Source of the DNA: Pelagibacterium sediminicola
Lineage (GTDB): Bacteria > Pseudomonadota > Alphaproteobacteria > Rhizobiales > Devosiaceae
Assembly: GCF_003390885.1 (NCBI RefSeq)
Contig: NZ_QMEL01000001.1
Coordinates: forward strand, 124,001-188,000
Length of the DNA: 64,000 nucleotides
Reading direction: 5' to 3'
The notes under the pieces are model-generated. The model saw only the letters and a list, made by a program, of their open reading frames with translations. It did not search any database and was not told where the DNA came from. Shown here one piece after another: positions 17,028 to 25,323 of the stretch (position 1 is the first letter of the stretch; every line of letters begins with the position of its first letter). The position numbers and the translations under genes were made by a program.

Positions 17028-17423
17028 GTCCCGGCCCCAATCCAGCCTTGCCGGATCGCTGATCGTTTCAGGATCGGGGCGAGTCACGACGAACGTTCCG
17101 GCCACAAGCAAAACGATGGCCTGGATGCCGAGGACGAAAAGCCCCACCCCAGCCATGAGCGAGATGGCGAATGCCAGCGCCATCGTCAGGGCCGCCGCGA
17201 TCTTGTGGTGGCGCGCGATGGCGCCCGAGGCCTGCCAGTTCCGGACCAGGGGCCCGAAATAGCCGTGGGCAAGGAGCCAGCGGTGCACCCTTGGCGAGCT
17301 TTTGGCAAAGCAGAAGGCGGCGAGCAGCACGAACGGGGTGGTGGGCAGCAACGGCAGCAATGCGCCCAGCGCGCCAAACGCCAGCGCGATCAGTCCGGCA
17401 ATGAAATAAAAGGCTCTGCTCAT
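17022..17423 (-). CDS. DUF454 (YbaN-like) small membrane protein
   Basis: Inner-membrane protein of 133 aa with GALGALLPLLPTTPFVLLAAFCFAKSSPRVHRWLL, the hallmark of the DUF454/YbaN family, followed by two more hydrophobic segments. The stop overlaps the 3' end of the spike-fibre gene by 6 bases (convergent). Its ATG (17423) overlaps the nnrS stop, so it is co-translated with NnrS. DUF454 genes commonly sit with haem, nitrate or NO metabolism genes; the molecular role is unknown. Confidence 0.85.
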   Translation of the reverse strand: MSRAFYFIAGLIALAFGALGALLPLLPTTPFVLLAAFCFAKSSPRVHRWLLAHGYFGPLVRNWQASGAIARHHKIAAALTMALAFAISLMAGVGLFVLGIQAIVLLVAGTFVVTRPDPETISDPARLDWGRDL

Positions 17424-18619
17424 GCCCGGTCCGGTTTTGCGACGCGCGGCGCCAGGAGGATGGGCGCGTAAACGACAAGGAAGGCCGCGAACGCCAGCAG
17501 CCACAACAGGCCGCTGAGCGCGAAGACCGTATAGTAATACTGCGGAAAAAGGTCCGAGGCAGGGCGGATAATTGCCGCAGCCGAAAGAAAGACATAGGCG
17601 GCGACCGTTGCGGTGCTGGCCCCGATCGCACGGCCCGTGTGGCCGAGCGCGGCCCGCGACATGACCGCCAGCGTCATGCCGCCGATGGCGCCCACCGTAA
17701 AGACGTGGATCGCCGAGGCCTGAGACATTGCGCCCGTGCCCGCCGCCGCGATGGCGAACAGGCCCAGGACTATAAAGCCATAGGCGATGTGAAGGATGAA
17801 AACGATCGGCTCGCGCGCGGCAAGCCAGCCCCGCCAGCGCCAGAGCCGCACGCCCTGAAGGAGCGCGGCGGCAAGGCAGGCAATGACGGAAACTGCCGCG
17901 AACGGGGCCACGACCCAGGCGAGCAGCGCCACGATCATGGAAGCGATGGCGATCTGGTCGAACCGGCCGAACGGGATGGGCAGCGTTTTCGAGCCCTGCC
18001 GGGCCAGCCAGTTGCGGGTGAAGCTGGGAACGATCCGCCCGCCGACGAGCGCGATGAGCACGATCCAGCAGCCGACGGCGAGCCGCCCGGCCATGGCGTT
18101 GTCCCCGCCGGTGGCGACCGCGACGTGGAACCAGATATTGGCCCCCGACAGCACGGCGAGCGGCAGCACGATCTTGAGGTTCTTCCAGTTGCGCCCCGCA
18201 ACGATCTCGCGCAGCGCAACGAGGAACAGGAGGGGCAGGAACATCGCTTCGATCCCCAGCGAGACGCCCAGTCCCAGAGCGCCGGGGAACAGCATGGCGG
18301 CCCGCCCCGCCAGCCAGACGAGAACCAGCCCGAGCAGCGGCAGGCCGGAAACCGGCAGCCGCCCCGTCCAGTTGGGGATCGCGGTCAGCATGAACCCGGC
18401 CAGCGCCGCGCTCGTATAGCCAAGGACCATCTCGTGGGCGTGCCAGTTGACCGGCCCATAGGCCCCGCCCACCGGCCAGCCCAGTGTCAGCGCCGCCACC
18501 CACAGGGCCATCGCCGCCACGGCCCAGAACCCGACGAACAGGAAAAAGGGCCGAAAACCATAGGAAAGGAGCGCCGGGCCCGATGTCGCTATGCCGCGCG
18601 GGATCGCGCCGCTGGCCAT
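17420..18619 (-). CDS. nnrS: NnrS family haem/copper membrane protein
   Basis: Polytopic inner-membrane protein of 399 aa with about twelve segments, linked to protection from nitric-oxide stress in denitrifiers. Typical features are YGFRPFFLF near the N-terminus, WHAHEMVLGYTSAALAGFMLTAIPNW, GGRIVPSFTRNWL, IHVFTVGAIGGMTLAVMSRAALGHTGR and conserved His residues. ATG 18619 is used, although no strong ribosome site precedes it; a GTG at 18634 (AAGGG 10 bases upstream) or a TTG at 18658 are alternatives. It diverges from the DUF1858 gene across a TTG-N8-CAA box. Confidence 0.9.
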   Translation of the reverse strand: MASGAIPRGIATSGPALLSYGFRPFFLFVGFWAVAAMALWVAALTLGWPVGGAYGPVNWHAHEMVLGYTSAALAGFMLTAIPNWTGRLPVSGLPLLGLVLVWLAGRAAMLFPGALGLGVSLGIEAMFLPLLFLVALREIVAGRNWKNLKIVLPLAVLSGANIWFHVAVATGGDNAMAGRLAVGCWIVLIALVGGRIVPSFTRNWLARQGSKTLPIPFGRFDQIAIASMIVALLAWVVAPFAAVSVIACLAAALLQGVRLWRWRGWLAAREPIVFILHIAYGFIVLGLFAIAAAGTGAMSQASAIHVFTVGAIGGMTLAVMSRAALGHTGRAIGASTATVAAYVFLSAAAIIRPASDLFPQYYYTVFALSGLLWLLAFAAFLVVYAPILLAPRVAKPDRA

Positions 18620-18698
18620 GGGAGTGAAGAACACGGGGACAAGACCCTTGAAAGACAAATACCGATGTTACCTTGTCGCAACCCCCTCGTCACCGGTC

Positions 18699-18714
18699 TT
18701 TGATCCTGCACAAA
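18699..18714. promoter_or_regulatory. FNR/NnrR-type box between nnrS and the DUF1858 gene
   Basis: TTTGATCCTGCACAAA fits TTG-N8-CAA with extended outer bases. It lies 80 bp from the nnrS start and 66 bp from the DUF1858 start, so it could serve both directions. The inner bases depart from the TTGAT/ATCAA ideal on the right half. The Crp/Fnr protein encoded 200 bp away is the likely reader. Confidence 0.5.
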
Positions 18715-18779
18715 GATTGGCGCGCGGTGGGTGCATAGGGTCGGACCCTTGCCGGCGAGTGCGTGAAAGGACCGTGCCG

Positions 18780-19052
18780 ATGACCGGGGACGACAATTTG
18801 ACCATGCTCGAAATCATGCGGCGATGGCCGCGTACCGTACCCGCCATCATCCGGCTGGGCCTTTATTGCGCGGGATGCCCGGTTGCCGGGTTCCACACCA
18901 TTGCCGACGCGGCACACCTGCACGGGCTTGACCGGGAGGACCTCGAAGCGGTGCTTTTTCCGCTGATGGGGCCGGTCAGTGCGACTGCCCGTCCGCCAGC
19001 AGCATCAATCCGTGCGGGTCGCGCACGAGCAGTTTCTGGCGCCCGCCCCTGA
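18780..19052 (+). CDS. DUF1858 redox-disulfide domain protein
   Basis: Short cytoplasmic protein of 90 aa. The first 60 residues form a DUF1858 domain: TMLEIMRRWPRTVPAIIRLGLYCAGCPVAGFHTIADAAHLHGLD, including the conserved CxxC (YCAGC). Such proteins are associated with hybrid-cluster and NO/nitrite metabolism. The last 27 residues (Ala/Arg/Ser rich) overlap the 3' end of the convergent Crp/Fnr gene by 77 bp and look like read-through rather than domain. The ATG at 18780 follows a weak AAAGGA. Confidence 0.8.
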   Translation: MTGDDNLTMLEIMRRWPRTVPAIIRLGLYCAGCPVAGFHTIADAAHLHGLDREDLEAVLFPLMGPVSATARPPAASIRAGRARAVSGARP

Positions 19053-19674
19053 CCAGCCCCTTGCCCTCCCAGGCGGTGAGGATGCGCGAGACCGTGTGCA
19101 GGGTCGTGCCGGTCATCTCGGCGATGTCCTGCTTTGAAATGGGGAAATCGATACGGATGCCGTCCGCTTCCTTGCGCCCCGATTGCTGGACGAGCCGCAA
19201 CACCGCGTGGGCGACCCGCCGCTCGACCTCCTCGGTCGCCATTTCACGGATGCGCGAATGGGATTCCTGGAGGCGCTGTCCCACCGTCTGCATGGCGTTG
19301 ACCGCGAGCGAGGCGCTGTTCTCGATGAACTGGCTCCAGTAGGACATGGGCCAGGCAAGCGCGGCGCTGTCGACGGCGGCGGTCGCGGTGCCCGGATAGT
19401 CGGTGCGCTGCAGAGCCTTGGCGATGCCGAACAGGTCGCCGGGATTGACGATGCGGATCATCACCTGCTGGCCGTCTTCGGTGACCTGGCTGACTTTCAG
19501 CCGCCCGGAGATCAGAACGAAAAATTCGCGGGCGTCTCCGCCCTGCTCGAAAACCGGCCGTCCCGCCGGATAGTGCCGCGTTACGGCCTTGGAGCACATC
19601 TCCTCGAAGGTCGCGTCATCGACCGTCGCAAAGAGCGGAAAGGCCCGGATTGTCTCGCGATCGATGCCTGCCAT
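18976..19674 (-). CDS. Crp/Fnr-family regulator, NnrR/Dnr-like
   Basis: Regulator of 232 aa with a cyclic-nucleotide-binding-type sensor (RPVFEQGGDAREFFVLISGRLKVSQ.. IVNPGDLFG) and a C-terminal winged helix (FPISKQDIAEMTGTTLHTVSRILTAWEGKGLV). It lacks the N-terminal cysteine cluster that holds the 4Fe-4S centre in FNR, which fits the NO-sensing Dnr/NnrR branch. Recognition-helix residues (T-L-H-T-V-S-R) resemble those of regulators reading TTG-N8-CAA boxes. It lies inside the nirK/nnrS block and probably controls it. Sensor ligand is inferred. Confidence 0.85.
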   Translation of the reverse strand: MAGIDRETIRAFPLFATVDDATFEEMCSKAVTRHYPAGRPVFEQGGDAREFFVLISGRLKVSQVTEDGQQVMIRIVNPGDLFGIAKALQRTDYPGTATAAVDSAALAWPMSYWSQFIENSASLAVNAMQTVGQRLQESHSRIREMATEEVERRVAHAVLRLVQQSGRKEADGIRIDFPISKQDIAEMTGTTLHTVSRILTAWEGKGLVRGGRQKLLVRDPHGLMLLADGQSH

Positions 19675-19755
19675 TGCGCCCTGATATGTGTGCCCGTCCT
19701 GATTTGGCGGCGAGACTAGCGCGCAAAGCCGGGCCGGGCAACGATTTGACGCCGG

Positions 19756-20634
19756 TCAGTCAAATAGTCGCAACAGGCCATCGTACCACGGCACGTCGCG
19801 CACGAGCCGGAAGCCCAGAAGGTCGGGCGGGGTGCCGACCGCGCAGCCTCCAGAAATGGCATCGCGCACGAAGGCCGACATATAGGCCCGGTGCTGGCCT
19901 TCGAGGACGCGCACCCCGCAGGTTTCGAGCCGCGACATGACGTTTCCGGCAGCGTTGAGGTTGACCCGGGCAAAACAGGTGTCGGTCCACTCCCAGACAT
20001 TGCCGCCAATATCGGCGATCCCCAGCGCGTTCTCGCCGAAATGGCCCCTGGGCCTTGCGGCCAGATCCGGCGTCCGGCCGCTTGCCGCCGACTGGCGGTA
20101 GGTGTTGAGCCAGCGTTCGGCCATGGTGCCTGATGGAGCGCTCCGGTCGTCGGGCTCGGGACCGAGGCGGGCAAAATGGGCCCATTCCAGATCGGTGGGC
20201 AGCCGCCAGTCCTGCCCGGTGACGCCCGCATACCAGGTGACATAATTCTGGACGTCGAGATAGCTCACCCCGGTGACAGGCAGGCCGGCGCTCGCGCCGG
20301 CGGAGTTGTCGGCCGGAGCGCACGCCCCCTCTTCGACGCAAAGCCCGTACTGGGCCGCCGAGACCTGATACTTCATGACCTCGAGCGTTCCGGCGACATG
20401 GGTCTGGGTCAACGGAGCGTCGATCTCGTGGCCCTCGAGCGTAAAGGCGCCCGCCTCACGATAAAGCAGCGGCCCGCCGGGAACGCGCACCACCTCGGTC
20501 GCCGGCGATCCACCCGGACGCCAGACAGGGACGGTGGGGCCAAGAAAGACCGCCGCGGCCGCGAGAACCGCCGTGAGGGCGAAAAGCGGTGGCATCACCG
20601 CGCCGGCAATTTTGATCGTCTGTGTATGGGTCAC
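19756..20634 (-). CDS. nirV: NirV-like SUMF1/formylglycine-type protein
   Basis: Protein of 292 aa with one N-terminal membrane segment (about residues 8-35) and an extracytoplasmic sulfatase-modifying-factor (SUMF1) fold: VMKYQVSAAQYGLCVEEGAC, LPVTGVSYLDVQNYVTWYAGVTGQDWRLPTDLEW, ADIGGNVWEWTDTCF and GFRLVRD. This architecture directly downstream of nirK is the NirV arrangement; NirV is not firmly characterised but accompanies many copper nitrite reductases. The Cys pair needed for true formylglycine generation is not obvious. A copy of the 64-bp repeat lies between it and nirK. Confidence 0.85.
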   Translation of the reverse strand: MTHTQTIKIAGAVMPPLFALTAVLAAAAVFLGPTVPVWRPGGSPATEVVRVPGGPLLYREAGAFTLEGHEIDAPLTQTHVAGTLEVMKYQVSAAQYGLCVEEGACAPADNSAGASAGLPVTGVSYLDVQNYVTWYAGVTGQDWRLPTDLEWAHFARLGPEPDDRSAPSGTMAERWLNTYRQSAASGRTPDLAARPRGHFGENALGIADIGGNVWEWTDTCFARVNLNAAGNVMSRLETCGVRVLEGQHRAYMSAFVRDAISGGCAVGTPPDLLGFRLVRDVPWYDGLLRLFD

Positions 20635-20654
20635 GTCCGGGGTTCCTTTACCTT

Positions 20655-20794
20655 AGAGCCTTGGTTTTGCTGGCATCAAAACAGAAGCTCTAAGTCTTTG
20701 ATTTAACGCGCTTCCGAACCGAATAAGTGGTGCCCACCTATTCTGGAAACGCTCTGAAGCGAAATGGCCCTCCGCCGGGTGTCCGGGGAGGGCC
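20655..20794. repeat. 64-bp dispersed element and hairpin between nirV and nirK
   Basis: A full copy of the 64-bp repeat family occupies 20692-20755, preceded by TTTTGCTGGCATCAAAA (20666-20682). A GC-rich hairpin GGCCCTCC (20766-20773) / GGAGGGCC (20787-20794) follows and could terminate or protect nirK mRNA on the minus strand, though no T-run is present. Confidence 0.75.
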
Positions 20795-20822
20795 ATCCGC
20801 CACGCAAGTCTCCTCCCTTGCG

Positions 20823-21974
20823 TTACTGGATGGGGCGCGGGGCAACGACCTGCTTCATCAGGTCATCGTTCCACTCGCCTTCCACCAGTATGTGGGCGGT
20901 TGCGCCCAGTTGCTCGGCTTCGATCAGGTTGTGGTTCACATAGGCGTACACACCCGGCTGGAGGAAGGTGTAGAGCGCCGCCGCCGCCGATCCGCCGGCG
21001 ATGAACCAGGTCTCGAAGTCGCGCTGGGGCGGATTGACGAACCCGCCACCGGGCCAGAACAGGTCCGCGTGCCCGCCGATCAGGTGCGGACGGGTATCCC
21101 TGTTACAGCTGTTGTGGACGAACAGCACCGTTTCCCCGACATTGGCGGTCAGGGCGTTGGCGCCGGTAAGCGCGCCCACCCGTCCGTTGAACACCACATG
21201 GCTCGGGACCAGGCCCTTCATCACGTCGAGGGTGTCGGCATAACTTTCGCCAAGCGACTCGTAGGTCTTGAAGTTGCCGTTCTCGTCGCGGGGAATGTAA
21301 AGGTCGTTCTCCCCGACATAGAACAGCTTGTCATAGGCGACGGGCTTGCCTTCGTGGTCCTTGAGACCATCGCGGGGCAGGACCATGATCGCGCCGGTCA
21401 TTCCCGATACCACGTGCCAGGCGATCATGCCCTCGGGCGCGCAGTGATAGGTAAAGACGCCCGGCCGCGTGGCCTTCCAGCGCAACACCACTTCCTCGCC
21501 CGGATAGACGTTGGTCAGCGCGCCGCCGCCCAGCGCTCCTGTCGCGGCGTGGAAGTCGATATTGTGCGGCATCTCACTGGTTGCCGGGTTGACGAGGGTC
21601 AGCTCCACATAGTCGCCCTCGTGCACGACCATCAGCGGGCCGGGCATCGAGCCATGGAAGGTCATTGCCCAGAGCGTGGTGCCCAGATCGTCGACCACCA
21701 TCGGCTTTTCCTCGATCACCATGCGGAAGGCGACAACGCGGGGGGCACCCGGCGCGACCTGTTCGTGGGCATGGACGAAGGGCGGAGGCAGCAGATCGAT
21801 CTCGACCCGCTCGAGTGCGTCGATATCGGTGGTCACGCCCCCGAGACCCGCAACGGTCACGGGCGAAGCGTCCTGAGCCAGCGAGCGCCTGTTGAGAACG
21901 AACGGAACCCCGGCCGCCAGAGCGGCGGTTCCGGCAAGAAAGCTCCTGCGGGCGATTGTGTCGTTTATGGTCAT
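20823..21974 (-). CDS. nirK: Copper-containing nitrite reductase NirK
   Basis: Periplasmic enzyme (383 aa) reducing nitrite to NO. The N-terminus has a twin-arginine signal ([12 protein letters not shown]). Copper sites are intact: type 1 H137, C178, H187 and M192; type 2 H142 and H177 plus a C-terminal His in YVNHNLIEA; catalytic D140 (MPHNIDFH) and the active-site His in [17 protein letters not shown] precedes the ATG at 21974, and a TTG-N8-CAA box lies 77 bp upstream. Pseudoazurin, its usual electron donor, is encoded divergently. No NO reductase genes are in the window. Confidence 0.97.
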   Translation of the reverse strand: MTINDTIARRSFLAGTAALAAGVPFVLNRRSLAQDASPVTVAGLGGVTTDIDALERVEIDLLPPPFVHAHEQVAPGAPRVVAFRMVIEEKPMVVDDLGTTLWAMTFHGSMPGPLMVVHEGDYVELTLVNPATSEMPHNIDFHAATGALGGGALTNVYPGEEVVLRWKATRPGVFTYHCAPEGMIAWHVVSGMTGAIMVLPRDGLKDHEGKPVAYDKLFYVGENDLYIPRDENGNFKTYESLGESYADTLDVMKGLVPSHVVFNGRVGALTGANALTANVGETVLFVHNSCNRDTRPHLIGGHADLFWPGGGFVNPPQRDFETWFIAGGSAAAALYTFLQPGVYAYVNHNLIEAEQLGATAHILVEGEWNDDLMKQVVAPRPIQ

Positions 21975-22050
21975 CTTCTTTTTTCTCCTGGCTTGACGGA
22001 TGCTTCATCCGTTTTGCCCGTTCTTTTTAAGAAGACCGCCGCGATTTACT

Positions 22051-22064
22051 TTGATCTAGCTCAA
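22051..22064. promoter_or_regulatory. FNR/NnrR-type box upstream of nirK
   Basis: TTGATCTAGCTCAA fits TTG-N8-CAA with TTGA/TCAA halves, 77 bp upstream of the nirK start and 214 bp upstream of the pseudoazurin start. The position suits activation of nirK by the nearby Crp/Fnr protein. Confidence 0.7.
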
Positions 22065-22277
22065 ATGTTTGGCGATAAACGACCTCGATGACAAATTGAC
22101 GCACTTTGTTAGCTTTAGAATATAAATAAACCTGATGCGCGCCAGATTGTCGCACCAGTTGATTTTGGCAAGATGCACCGGGATTATTTGATCCAGAACA
22201 AGGTGGCGCGCAATGTAGCGGTGCATAAGCCGGCCAATGGATGCGCCGGACGCGTCCAGACCAAGGAGAAAAAAGCC

Positions 22278-22718
22278 ATGAACAAGCCCTTTGCAGCCCT
22301 TTTTGCCGCCACGCTCGCCCTTGCGGCCTTTCCTGCCTTTGCGGCCGACCACGAAGTCAGGATGCTCAATCGCGGAGAGGCCGGAAACATGGTGTTCGAG
22401 CCTGCCGCCCTGCAGATCGAACCCGGCGATACGGTGACCTTCGTATCGGTCGATCCGGGACACAATGCGGAAACGATCGCCGGGATGGTCCCGGAGGGCG
22501 CCGAGCCCTTCCGCACCAAATTGAGCGAAACGACGGCGATCACGTTCGACGTGCCGGGGGTCTACGGGATCAAATGCACGCCGCACCTTGCCATGGGCAT
22601 GGTGGCACTGATCCGGGTGGGCGATGACGCCCACAACATCGAAGAGGTCAAGGCCGTGCGCCAGCCGCCGGTCGCGGGCAAGCGGTTCGAGGCGGCCTAT
22701 ACGGAGCTTGGCCTCTAG
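22278..22718 (+). CDS. Pseudoazurin (cupredoxin electron donor to NirK)
   Basis: Periplasmic blue-copper protein of 146 aa with a Sec signal peptide (cleavage after AFA, about residue 22). The type 1 copper ligands are H62 (PGHNAE), C100, H103 and M108 (KCTPHLAMGM); the 38-residue gap from H62 to C100 equals that of known pseudoazurins. Start ATG 22278 follows AAGGAG. Divergent from nirK, to which it should pass electrons from the bc1 complex. A terminator follows. Confidence 0.95.
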   Translation: MNKPFAALFAATLALAAFPAFAADHEVRMLNRGEAGNMVFEPAALQIEPGDTVTFVSVDPGHNAETIAGMVPEGAEPFRTKLSETTAITFDVPGVYGIKCTPHLAMGMVALIRVGDDAHNIEEVKAVRQPPVAGKRFEAAYTELGL

Positions 22719-22738
22719 GCACCTCGCGTGCAAGACTT

Positions 22739-22767
22739 GCGTCCGGCCTCAGCGCCGGACGCTTTTC
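22739..22767 (+). terminator. Probable terminator after pseudoazurin
   Basis: Nine-bp stem GCGTCCGGC / GCCGGACGC with a six-base loop, followed by TTTTCATTT. It lies about 20 bp after the pseudoazurin stop. The T-run is interrupted, so termination may be partial, letting some transcript reach nnrU. Confidence 0.7.
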
Positions 22768-22796
22768 ATTTGTCTTGGGTTGCCAAGTTTTCCCTC

Positions 22797-23486
22797 ATGT
22801 CCCATTTCGCCCTCGCCGTTGCAGTCTTCATTCTTACCCACTTCATTCCCGCCCTTCCGAGCTTGAGGGGCAGGCTGATCGCGCGGCTGGGCAAGTCCAA
22901 TTACATCGCGCTCTATTCCCTTGTCTCGATCGTGACCCTTGTCTGGGTGATCGGGGCCGCGCTTCACGCGCCGGTCGTCCTCTTGTGGGAGCCGGCGGGC
23001 TGGCAGGCCTGGGTAACGGTCATCGTCTCGCCTGTCGCGCTGTTCCTCATCGTTGCCGGGCTCATTTCCGCCAATCCGCTTTCGCTGGGACTGTTTCCCG
23101 GGGAAGGGGGAGACAAGGGCGCTATCGTCCTTGTGACGCGCCATCCGGTATTCTGGGGCGCGCTGCTTTGGGCCCTGAGCCATATTCCACCCAATGGAGA
23201 CGTGCGCTCGCTGCTATTGTTCTCCATTCTGGCGCTGCTGGCCGCTTCTGGGTTCTGGCTGGGAGACCGCCGGGCACGAAAGAGGCTCGGGCCGCAATGG
23301 CCCGCCTTTGCGCGTGAAACCTCGATCATCCCCTTTGCCGCCACCCTTGCCGGATACAACCGCCTGCGCATCGACGTGCCGATGGTCCTGGCGTTCGGCG
23401 CGGCTGGCGTGCTGACCTGGTGGCTTCTGGCGGGCGGGCATGGCGTGCTCTTCGGGGCCGACCCGCTGGCCGCCACGCTCTATTGA
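22797..23486 (+). CDS. nnrU: NnrU family membrane protein
   Basis: Inner-membrane protein of 229 aa with about six hydrophobic segments. Family marks are THFIPALPSLRGRLIARLGKSNYIALYSLVS near the N-terminus and VTRHPVFWGALLWALSHIPPNGD in the middle. NnrU is required for full nitrite/NO reductase expression or maturation in some denitrifiers, and is related to isoprenylcysteine methyltransferase-type membrane proteins. ATG 22797 is used; no clear ribosome site is seen, and the open frame extends 23 codons upstream through the terminator hairpin. Confidence 0.9.
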   Translation: MSHFALAVAVFILTHFIPALPSLRGRLIARLGKSNYIALYSLVSIVTLVWVIGAALHAPVVLLWEPAGWQAWVTVIVSPVALFLIVAGLISANPLSLGLFPGEGGDKGAIVLVTRHPVFWGALLWALSHIPPNGDVRSLLLFSILALLAASGFWLGDRRARKRLGPQWPAFARETSIIPFAATLAGYNRLRIDVPMVLAFGAAGVLTWWLLAGGHGVLFGADPLAATLY

Positions 23487-23522
23487 GGGCAAAGACGGTA
23501 CGAAGGCCAGCCTTGCGCTTCT

Positions 23523-23536
23523 TTGACACAGATCAA
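23523..23536. promoter_or_regulatory. FNR/FixK-type box upstream of ccoN
   Basis: TTGACACAGATCAA fits TTGA-N6-TCAA, the FNR/FixK pattern, 131 bp before the ccoN start. It implies oxygen-limited induction of the cbb3 oxidase, shared in form with the nirK box. Confidence 0.75.
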
Positions 23537-23666
23537 ACAAGTGCCGCATGGGCCATGATAGGGGCTGCACCTTGTGACGCCAAATGAGATATACTGTCAG
23601 TGATTCCTGCTCCGGGCTACAGCCGGTCATGGGTCTGAACCAACCTTCTGGGGGCACGCCGGTCCG

Positions 23667-25319
23667 ATGATGGCACAACTCACCCGAAACGAGCGGGTTC
23701 TCGCTCTGATCTACCTTTCAATCCTGGCGATGGTCGGGCTGGCCCTTGCGGTGGGCGGGCGCTACGACCTCATCGGCGGCCATGGCTGGCTGATGCTGGC
23801 CTTCGGGCTCGTGGGCATTGCGCTGATGGTACGGGGCTGGGATGCGCCCGCGCCTTCCCCCGAACGGTTCAGCGAATATTACGACGACCCCACCAAGGTG
23901 GGCATCATCCTGGCGCTGGTCTGGGGGATTGTCGGCATGACGGTGGGCGCATGGGTCGCGTTCCTGCTCGCCTTTCCCGACATCAATCCCGAAGTGCCCT
24001 GGCTCAGCTTTGGCCGTATCCGGCCGGTGCACACGAGCGGGGTGATCTTCGGGTTCGGGGGCAACGCGCTGATCGCAACCTCGTTCCACGTGCTCCAGCG
24101 CACCTCGCGCGCCCGTCTGCCCGACCAGCTCAGCCCCTGGTTCGTGCTCATTGGCTATAATCTGTTCTGCCTGCTCGGCGCCACCGGCCTTCTGATGGGC
24201 ATCACCCAGTCCAAGGAATACGCCGAGCCCGAATGGTACGCCGATATCCTGCTGGTCATCGTCTGGGTGGTCTATTTCCTCATCTATGTGCGCACGCTCC
24301 AGCGCCGCAAGGAGCCGCATATCTATGTGGCGAACTGGTATTACATGGCCTTCATCCTCGTTGTCGCCATGCTCCACATCGTCAACAACATCACGGTGCC
24401 CGTCTCGCTGGCCGGAGCCAAGAGCTATTCGATCTTCTCGGGCGTGCAGGATGCTATGACCCAGTGGTGGTACGGGCATAACGCGGTGGCGTTCTTCCTC
24501 ACCGCCGGGTTCCTGGGGATGATGTATTATTATCTGCCCAAGCGGGCCAACCGCCCGATCTTTTCCTACAGGCTCTCGATCATCAGCTTTTGGGGCATCA
24601 CCTTCTTTTACATGTGGGCGGGTTCGCACCACCTGCACTATACCGCGCTCCCCCATTGGGTGCAGACTCTGGGCATGGTGTTCTCGGTCGTGCTGCTGAT
24701 CCCCTCCTGGGCCTCGGCGGGCAACGCGCTGATGACGCTCAACGGGGCGTGGAAGAAGGTGCGTGACGACGCGGTGCTGCGCTTCATGGCGCTGGCGGCG
24801 CTGTTTTACGGCATCACGACCTTCGAGGGCTCGTTCATGGCCATCCGGCCGGTCAACTCGCTCTCGCACTATACCGACTGGACCGTCGGCCACGTCCATG
24901 CCGGCGCGCTCGGCTGGGTCGCGATGATCACCTTCGGCTCGCTCTATGCGCTGGTGCCCTGGATCTGGCGCAAGTCCAGGATCTATTCGGAAAAGCTGGT
25001 CGAGGTGCACTTCTGGCTCGCGCTGGCCGGCACGCTGATCTACGTCTTTGCGATGTGGAACTCGGGCGTCGTCCAGGGGCTGATGTGGCGGACCTATTCT
25101 GAGACCGGCACCCTCACCTATTCGTTCCTTGAATCGCTGGTCGCCATGTACCCCTACTATATCGCCCGCGCCATCGGCGGCTCGATGTTCGCGATCGGTG
25201 CGCTCATCGCCCTTTACAACGTGGTGATGACCATCCGCATGCCATCGGCCGAGGCGGAAACCGAAAGCGAAGGCGATATCCCCCAGAGCAAGCAGGCGCT
25301 TGCCCAGCCCGCGGAGTAG
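23667..25319 (+). CDS. ccoN: cbb3-type cytochrome c oxidase subunit I CcoN
   Basis: Catalytic haem-copper subunit (550 aa) of the high-affinity terminal oxidase, with about twelve membrane helices. Haem and CuB ligands are in RIRPVHTSGVIFGFGGNALI, WWYGHNAVAFFLTAGFLGMMYYYLPK (with the cross-linked Tyr region downstream), SHHLHYTALPHW and TDWTVGHVHAGALGWVAMITFG. First gene of ccoNOQP; 4 bp separate it from ccoO. ATG 23667 is used; the second codon is also ATG. Confidence 0.97.
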   Translation: MMAQLTRNERVLALIYLSILAMVGLALAVGGRYDLIGGHGWLMLAFGLVGIALMVRGWDAPAPSPERFSEYYDDPTKVGIILALVWGIVGMTVGAWVAFLLAFPDINPEVPWLSFGRIRPVHTSGVIFGFGGNALIATSFHVLQRTSRARLPDQLSPWFVLIGYNLFCLLGATGLLMGITQSKEYAEPEWYADILLVIVWVVYFLIYVRTLQRRKEPHIYVANWYYMAFILVVAMLHIVNNITVPVSLAGAKSYSIFSGVQDAMTQWWYGHNAVAFFLTAGFLGMMYYYLPKRANRPIFSYRLSIISFWGITFFYMWAGSHHLHYTALPHWVQTLGMVFSVVLLIPSWASAGNALMTLNGAWKKVRDDAVLRFMALAALFYGITTFEGSFMAIRPVNSLSHYTDWTVGHVHAGALGWVAMITFGSLYALVPWIWRKSRIYSEKLVEVHFWLALAGTLIYVFAMWNSGVVQGLMWRTYSETGTLTYSFLESLVAMYPYYIARAIGGSMFAIGALIALYNVVMTIRMPSAEAETESEGDIPQSKQALAQPAE

Positions 25320-25323
25320 CCCG

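Noticed and set aside
22160-22175. TTGATTTTGGCAA before pseudoazurin as an FNR box
   Set aside because: The spacer between TTG and CAA is seven, not eight bases, and the halves do not form a dyad.
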